Source: Loxodes magnus
Lineage: Eukaryota > Ciliophora > Karyorelictea > Loxodida > Loxodidae
Reading direction: 5' to 3'
Assembly: GCA_946699065.1 (NCBI GenBank)
Contig: CAMPDV010001198.1
Span: 60,479-124,478 of the forward strand
DNA length: 64,000 nucleotides
The notes below the pieces were generated by a model. It did no database searches, was not told where the DNA came from, and saw nothing but the letters and a program-made list of their open reading frames with translations. This document shows, piece by piece, positions 57,401 through 64,000 of the stretch. Numbering within the stretch: the first letter of the stretch is position 1; each line of letters opens with the position of its first letter. Made by a program: the position numbers and the translations under genes.

Positions 57401-58747
57401 TCATACATAATGTTTGTGACCACTCATGGTCTTACAGGTACCTGTCTTGACGTCCCATAGTCTCACCGTATTATCTCCACTTCCCGATACGATGAACTCT
57501 GAATCACTGGATATAGCCACAGATAATACATAACTAGTGTGACCACTCATGGTCTTACAGGTACCTGTCTTGACGTCCCATAGTCTCACCGTCTCATCTC
57601 TACTTCCCGATACGATGAACTCTGAATCACTGGATATAGCCACAGATAATACATAACTAGTGTGACCACTCATGGTCTTACAGGTACCTGTCTTGACGTC
57701 CCATAGTCTCACCGTCTCATCATAACTTCCCGATACGATGAACTCTGAATCACTGGATATAGCCACAGCATATACAGAATCTGTGTGACCACTCATGGTC
57801 TTACAGGTACCTGTCTTGACGTCCCATAGTCTCACCGTCTCATCATAACTTCCCGATACGATGAACTCTGAATCACTGGATATAGCCACAGCATATACAG
57901 AATCTGTGTGACCACTCATGGTCTTACAGGTACCTGTCTTGACGTCCCATAGTCTCACCGTATTATCTCTACTTCCCGATACGATGAACTCTGAATCACT
58001 GGATATAGCCACAGCATATACAGAATCTGTGTGACCACTCATGGTCTTACAGGTACCTGTCTTGACGTCCCATAGTCTCACCGTATTATCTCTACTTCCC
58101 GATACGATGAACTCTGAATCACTGGATATAGCCACAGCATATACAGAATCTGTGTGACCACTCATGGTCTTACAGGTACCTGTCTTGACGTCCCATAGTC
58201 TCACCGTATAATCACTTCCCGATACGATGAACTCTGAATCACTGGATATAGCCACAGATAATACATAACTAGTGTGACCACTCATGGTCTTACAGGTACC
58301 TGTCTTGACGTCCCATAGTCTCACCGTCTCATCTCTACTTCCCGATACGATGAACTCTGAATCACTGGATATAGCCACAGATAATACATAATGTTTGTGA
58401 CCACTCATGGTCTTACAGGTACCTGTCTTGACGTCCCATAGTCTCACCGTATAATCATAACTTCCCGATACGATGAACTCTGAATCACTGGATATAGCCA
58501 CAGCATATACAGAATCTGTGTGACCACTCATGGTCTTACAGGTACCTGTCTTGACGTCCCATAGTCTCACCGTCTCATCTCTACTTCCCGATACGATGAA
58601 CTCTGAATCACTGGATATAGCCACAGATAATACATAATCTGTGTGACCACTCATGGTCTTACAGGTACCTGTCTTGACGTCCCATAGTCTCACCGTCTCA
58701 TCATAACTTCCCGATACGATGAACTCTGAATCACTGGATATAGCCAC
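57401..58747 (-). CDS. Open WD40 segment, 448 codons, 11 blades
   Basis: Eleven consecutive repeats, one of the 40-residue SGSDYT type, lie between a TAG at residue 5 (HTN-stop, near 58,757) and a TGA at residue 7 (HKHYV-stop, 57,401). Residue 23 alternates among Tyr, Arg and Gly, and residue 25 among Glu, Asn and Tyr. The low-coordinate half resembles blocks at 55.6-56.3 and 59.0-59.7 kb. It is a fragment of the array with no start signal of its own. Confidence 0.35.
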   Translation of the reverse strand: MAISSDSEFIVSGSYDETVRLWDVKTGTCKTMSGHTDYVLSVAISSDSEFIVSGSRDETVRLWDVKTGTCKTMSGHTDSVYAVAISSDSEFIVSGSYDYTVRLWDVKTGTCKTMSGHKHYVLSVAISSDSEFIVSGSRDETVRLWDVKTGTCKTMSGHTSYVLSVAISSDSEFIVSGSDYTVRLWDVKTGTCKTMSGHTDSVYAVAISSDSEFIVSGSRDNTVRLWDVKTGTCKTMSGHTDSVYAVAISSDSEFIVSGSRDNTVRLWDVKTGTCKTMSGHTDSVYAVAISSDSEFIVSGSYDETVRLWDVKTGTCKTMSGHTDSVYAVAISSDSEFIVSGSYDETVRLWDVKTGTCKTMSGHTSYVLSVAISSDSEFIVSGSRDETVRLWDVKTGTCKTMSGHTSYVLSVAISSDSEFIVSGSGDNTVRLWDVKTGTCKTMSGHKHYV

Positions 58748-58756
58748 AGCATATAC

Positions 58757-59728
58757 CTAATTTGTGTGACCACTCATGGTCTTACAGGTACCTGTCTTGA
58801 CGTCCCATAGTCCCACCGTCTCATCTCTACTTCCCGATACGATGAACTCTGAATCACTGGATATAGCCACAGCATATACAGAATCTGTGTGACCACTCAT
58901 GGTCTTACAGGTACCTGTCTTGACGTCCCATAGTCTCACCGTATAATCATAACTTCCCGATACGATGAACTCTGAATCACTGGATATAGCCACAGATCAT
59001 ACATAATGTTTGTGACCACTCATGGTCTTACAGGTACCTGTCTTGACGTCCCATAGTCTCACCGTATTATCTCCACTTCCCGATACGATGAACTCTGAAT
59101 CACTGGATATAGCCACAGATAATACATAACTAGTGTGACCACTCATGGTCTTACAGGTACCTGTCTTGACGTCCCATAGTCTCACCGTCTCATCTCTACT
59201 TCCCGATACGATGAACTCTGAATCACTGGATATAGCCACAGATAATACATAACTAGTGTGACCACTCATGGTCTTACAGGTACCTGTCTTGACGTCCCAT
59301 AGTCTCACCGTCTCATCATAACTTCCCGATACGATGAACTCTGAATCACTGGATATAGCCACAGCATATACAGAATCTGTGTGACCACTCATGGTCTTAC
59401 AGGTACCTGTCTTGACGTCCCATAGTCTCACCGTATTATCTCTACTTCCCGATACGATGAACTCTGAATCACTGGATATAGCCACAGCATATACAGAATC
59501 TGTGTGACCACTCATGGTCTTACAGGTACCTGTCTTGACGTCCCATAGTCTCACCGTATAATCACTTCCCGATACGATGAACTCTGAATCACTGGATATA
59601 GCCACAGATAATACATAACTAGTGTGACCACTCATGGTCTTACAGGTACCTGTCTTGACGTCCCATAGTCTCACCGTCTCATCTCTACTTCCCGATACGA
59701 TGAACTCTGAATCACTGGATATAGCCAC
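58757..59728 (-). repeat. Duplicated block in region C, copy 2 (lag 28 units)
   Basis: This is the counterpart of 55,319-56,290, with the same Arg28-to-Gly marker near 58,810, the same HTN-TAG and HKHYV-TGA stops and the same 120-bp unit. Confidence 0.85.
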
Positions 59729-59800
59729 AGATAATACCTAATTTGTGTGACCACTCATGGTCTTACAGGTACCTGTCTTGACGTCCCATAGTCTCACCGT

Positions 59801-62065
59801 CTTATCTCAACTTCCCGATACGATGAACTCTGAATCACTGGATATAGCCACAGCATATACAGAATCTGTGTGACCACTCATGGTCTTACAGGTACCTGTC
59901 TTGACGTCCCATAGTCTCACCGTCTCATCTCTACTTCCCGATACGATGAACTCTGAATCACTGGATATAGCCACAGCATATACAGAATCTGTGTGACCAC
60001 TCATGGTCTTACAGGTACCTGTCTTGACGTCCCATAGTCTCACCGTCTCATCTCTACTTCCCGATACGATGAACTCTGAATCACTGGATATAGCCACAGA
60101 TAATACATAACTAGTATGACCACTCATGGTCTTACAAGTACCTGTCTTGACGTCCCATAGTCTCACCGTCTCATCTCTACTTCCCGATACGATGAACTCT
60201 GAATCACTGGATATAGCCACAGCATATACAGAATCTGTGTGACCACTCATGGTCTTACAGGTACCTGTCTTGACGTCCCATAGTCTCACCGTCTTATCTA
60301 CACTTCCCGATACGATGAACTCTGAATCACTGGATATAGCCACAGCATATACATAACTAGTGTGACCACTCATGGTCTTACAGGTACCTGTCTTGACGTC
60401 CCATAGTCTCACCGTATTATCTCTACTTCCCGATACGATGAACTCTGAATCACTGGATATAGCCACAGCATATACAGAATCTGTGTGACCACTCATGGTC
60501 TTACAAGTACCTGTCTTGACGTCCCATAGTCTCACCGTATTATCTCCACTTCCCGATACGATGAACTCTGAATCACTGGATATAGCCACAGATCATACAT
60601 AATGTTTGTGACCACTCATGGTCTTACAGGTACCTGTCTTGACGTCCCATAGTCTCACCGTCTCATCATAACTTCCCGATACGATGAACTCTGAATCACT
60701 GGATATAGCCACAGCATATACATAACTAGTGTGACCACTCATGGTCTTACAGGTACCTGTCTTGACGTCCCATAGTCTCACCGTCTCATCATAACTTCCC
60801 GATACGATGAACTCTGAATCACTGGATATAGCCACAGATAATACATAACTAGTATGACCACTCATGGTCTTACAAGTACCTGTCTTGACGTCCCATAGTC
60901 TCACCGTCTCATCTCTACTTCCCGATACGATGAACTCTGAATCACTGGATATAGCCACAGCATATACAGAATCTGTGTGACCACTCATGGTCTTACAGGT
61001 ACCTGTCTTGACGTCCCATAGTCTCACCGTCTTATCTACACTTCCCGATACGATGAACTCTGAATCACTGGATATAGCCACAGCATATACATAACTAGTG
61101 TGACCACTCATGGTCTTACAGGTACCTGTCTTGACGTCCCATAGTCTCACCGTATTATCTCTACTTCCCGATACGATGAACTCTGAATCACTGGATATAG
61201 CCACAGCATATACAGAATCTGTGTGACCACTCATGGTCTTACAGGTACCTGTCTTGACGTCCCATAGTCTCACCGTCTAATCTACACTTCCCGATACGAT
61301 GAACTCTGAATCACTGGATATAGCCACAGCATATACAGAATCTGTGTGACCACTCATGGTCTTACAGGTACCTGTCTTGACGTCCCATAGTCTCACCGTC
61401 TCATCTCTACTTCCCGATACGATGAACTCTGAATCACTGGATATAGCCACAGCATATACAGAATCTGTGTGACCACTCATGGTCTTACAGGTACCTGTCT
61501 TGACGTCCCATAGTCTCACCGTCTCATCTCTACTTCCCGATACGATGAACTCTGAATCACTGGATATAGCCACAGATAATACATAACTAGTATGACCACT
61601 CATGGTCTTACAAGTACCTGTCTTGACGTCCCATAGTCTCACCGTCTCATCTCTACTTCCCGATACGATGAACTCTGAATCACTGGATATAGCCACAGCA
61701 TATACAGAATCTGTGTGACCACTCATGGTCTTACAGGTACCTGTCTTGACGTCCCATAGTCTCACCGTCTTATCTACACTTCCCGATACGATGAACTCTG
61801 AATCACTGGATATAGCCACAGCATATACATAACTAGTGTGACCACTCATGGTCTTACAGGTACCTGTCTTGACGTCCCATAGTCTCACCGTATTATCTCT
61901 ACTTCCCGATACGATGAACTCTGAATCACTGGATATAGCCACAGCATATACAGAATCTGTGTGACCACTCATGGTCTTACAAGTACCTGTCTTGACGTCC
62001 CATAGTCTCACCGTATTATCTCCACTTCCCGATACGATGAACTCTGAATCACTGGATATAGCCAC
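59801..62065 (-). repeat. 12-unit duplication (lag 1,476 bp)
   Basis: Positions 59,801-60,589 match 61,277-62,065 at a lag of 1,476 bp (12 units). A partial copy lies between them at 60.6-61.3 kb. In the first copy residue 23 is a TGA stop (59,807); in the second, residue 25 is a TAG stop (61,277). The stops in the flanking unit therefore differ although the blades after it agree. A rare SVDKT unit is shared. Confidence 0.75.
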
Positions 62066-62145
62066 AGATCATACATAATGTTTGTGACCACTCATGGTCT
62101 TACAGGTACCTGTCTTGACGTCCCATAGTCTCACCGTCTCATCAT

Positions 62146-62154
62146 AACTTCCGA
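62146..62154 (-). other. Frameshift: one-base deletion in CCC run
   Basis: CTTCCGATACG replaces CTTCCCGATACG, as at 3,023. It shifts the frame by one base. It lies at the commonest homopolymer of the unit, so a read error is possible. Confidence 0.75.
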
Positions 62155-64000
62155 TACGATGAACTCTGAATCACTGGATATAGCCACAGCATATACAGAA
62201 TCTGTGTGACCACTCATGGTCTTACAGGTACCTGTCTTGACGTCCCATAGTCTCACCGTCTCATCTCTACTTCCCGATACGATGAACTCTGAATCACTGG
62301 ATATAGCCACAGATAATACATAACTAGTGTGACCACTCATGGTCTTACAGGTACCTGTCTTGACGTCCCATAGTCTCACCGTCTCATCTCTACTTCCCGA
62401 TACGATGAACTCTGAATCACTGGATATAGCCACAGCATATACATAACTAGTGTGACCACTCATGGTCTTACAGGTACCTGTCTTGACGTCCCATAGTCTC
62501 ACCGTCTTATCTCTACTTCCCGATACGATGAACTCTGAATCACTGGATATAGCCACAGCATATACATAATGTGTGTGACCACTCATGGTCTTACAGGTAC
62601 CTGTCTTGACGTCCCATAGTCTCACCGTCTCATCTCTACTTCCCGATACGATGAACTCTGAATCACTGGATATAGCCACAGATCATACATAATGTTTGTG
62701 ACCACTCATGGTCTTACAGGTACCTGTCTTGACGTCCCATAGTCTCACCATATTATCATAACTTCCCGATACGATGAACTCTGAATCACTGGATATAGCC
62801 ACAGATAATACATAACTAGTGTGACCACTCATGGTCTTACAGGTACCTGTCTTGACGTCCCATAGTCTCACCGTCTCATCTCTACTTCCCGATACGATGA
62901 ACTCTGAATCACTGGATATAGCCACAGCATATACAGAATCTGTGTGACCACTCATGGTCTTACAGGTACCTGTCTTGACGTCCCATAGTCTCACCGTCTC
63001 ATCTCTACTTCCCGATACGATGAACTCTGAATCACTGGATATAGCCACAGCATATACATAACTAGTGTGACCACTCATGGTCTTACAGGTACCTGTCTTG
63101 ACGTCCCATAGTCTCACCGTATTATCTCTACTTCCCGATACGATGAACTCTGAATCACTGGATATAGCCACAGCATATACAGAATCTGTGTGACCACTCA
63201 TGGTCTTACAAGTACCTGTCTTGACGTCCCATAGTCTCACCGTATTATCTCCACTTCCCGATACGATGAACTCTGAATCACTGGATATAGCCACAGATCA
63301 TACATAATGTTTGTGACCACTCATGGTCTTACAGGTACCTGTCTTGACGTCCCATAGTCTCACCGTATTATCTCTACTTCCCGATACGATGAACTCTGAA
63401 TCACTGGATATAGCCACAGCATATACAGAATCTGTGTGACCACTCATGGTCTTACAAGTACCTGTCTTGACGTCCCATAGTCTCACCGTATTATCTCCAC
63501 TTCCCGATACGATGAACTCTGAATCACTGGATATAGCCACAGATCATACATAATGTTTGTGACCACTCATGGTCTTACAGGTACCTGTCTTGACGTCCCA
63601 TAGTCTCACCGTCTCATCATAACTTCCCGATACGATGAACTCTGAATCACTGGATATAGCCACAGCATATACATAACTAGTGTGACCACTCATGGTCTTA
63701 CAGGTACCTGTCTTGACGTCCCATAGTCTCACCATATTATCATAACTTCCCGATACGATGAACTCTGAATCACTGGATATAGCCACAGATAATACATAAC
63801 TAGTGTGACCACTCATGGTCTTACAGGTACCTGTCTTGACGTCCCAAAGTCTCACCGTCTCATCTCTACTTCCCGATACGATGAACTCTGAATCACTGGA
63901 TATAGCCACAGCATATACAGAATCTGTGTGACCACTCATGGTCTTACAGGTACCTGTCTTGACGTCCCATAGTCTCACCGTATTATCATAACTTCCCGAT

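Larger units (their letters stand above)
45100..64000 (-). repeat. Region C: younger, more uniform WD40 subfamily
   Basis: Almost all units here are [27 protein letters not shown] or HKHYV types at residues 2-12, with RDET, YDET, YDNT, GDNT or YDYT at 23-26 and a constant [19 protein letters not shown] and TAR variants are absent. All ten 120-bp units and nearly all TAG-at-residue-5 stops are here. No Trp30 TGA stop was seen after 43.1 kb. The lower divergence suggests this end expanded most recently. Confidence 0.8.

Overview
The whole 64 kb window is one uninterrupted tandem array of a single WD40-type repeat, read on the minus strand. The unit is 123 bp (41 codons). From the first to the last copy of the anchor GACCACTCATGG (plus strand, positions 6 and 63,930) the length is exactly 63,924 bp. 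That equals 510 units of 123 bp plus 10 units of 120 bp minus a net 6 bp of small indels, so 520 consecutive units fill the window. No unique DNA, second gene, RNA gene, mobile element or array edge is visible.

Each unit has the WD40 signature: Gly-His at residues 1-2, a nearly invariant [13 protein letters not shown] core at 10-22, Asp24, Thr26 and Trp30-Asp31. Of the six frames of the consensus unit only this minus-strand frame is open, so the array derives from protein-coding sequence. Read straight through, it would be at least 21,300 codons, the equivalent of about 74 seven-bladed propellers. The frame is broken by well over a hundred in-frame stops and seven small indels. The stops sit almost only at five codon positions (5, 7, 23, 25, 30) and include TGA, TAA and TAG. 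Either this is a decayed or cassette-like WD40 array, or, less likely, stop codons are reassigned in this organism.

Layout: (A) 1 to about 30.6 kb is a mosaic of older subfamilies with long duplicated blocks and a very common unit carrying TGA in place of Trp30. (B) About 30.6-45 kb is a transition zone with mixed subfamilies and an 8-unit tandem duplication. (C) About 45-64 kb is a more uniform subfamily ([28 protein letters not shown]), without the Trp30 stop but with stops at residues 5, 7 and 23. Higher-order duplications have lags that are whole numbers of units (8, 12, 18, 23, 27, 28, 32, 50, 77, 132 and others), as expected for unequal crossing-over or gene conversion.

Organism: it cannot be fixed from this window. 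GC is about 46% (consensus unit). There is no intron, ribosome-binding site or flanking gene to judge by. Highly homogenised WD40 arrays with variable loop residues are known from fungal NACHT/NLR-type recognition proteins and also occur in other eukaryotes and some bacteria. A eukaryote (protist, alga, fungus or invertebrate) seems more likely to me, with low confidence.
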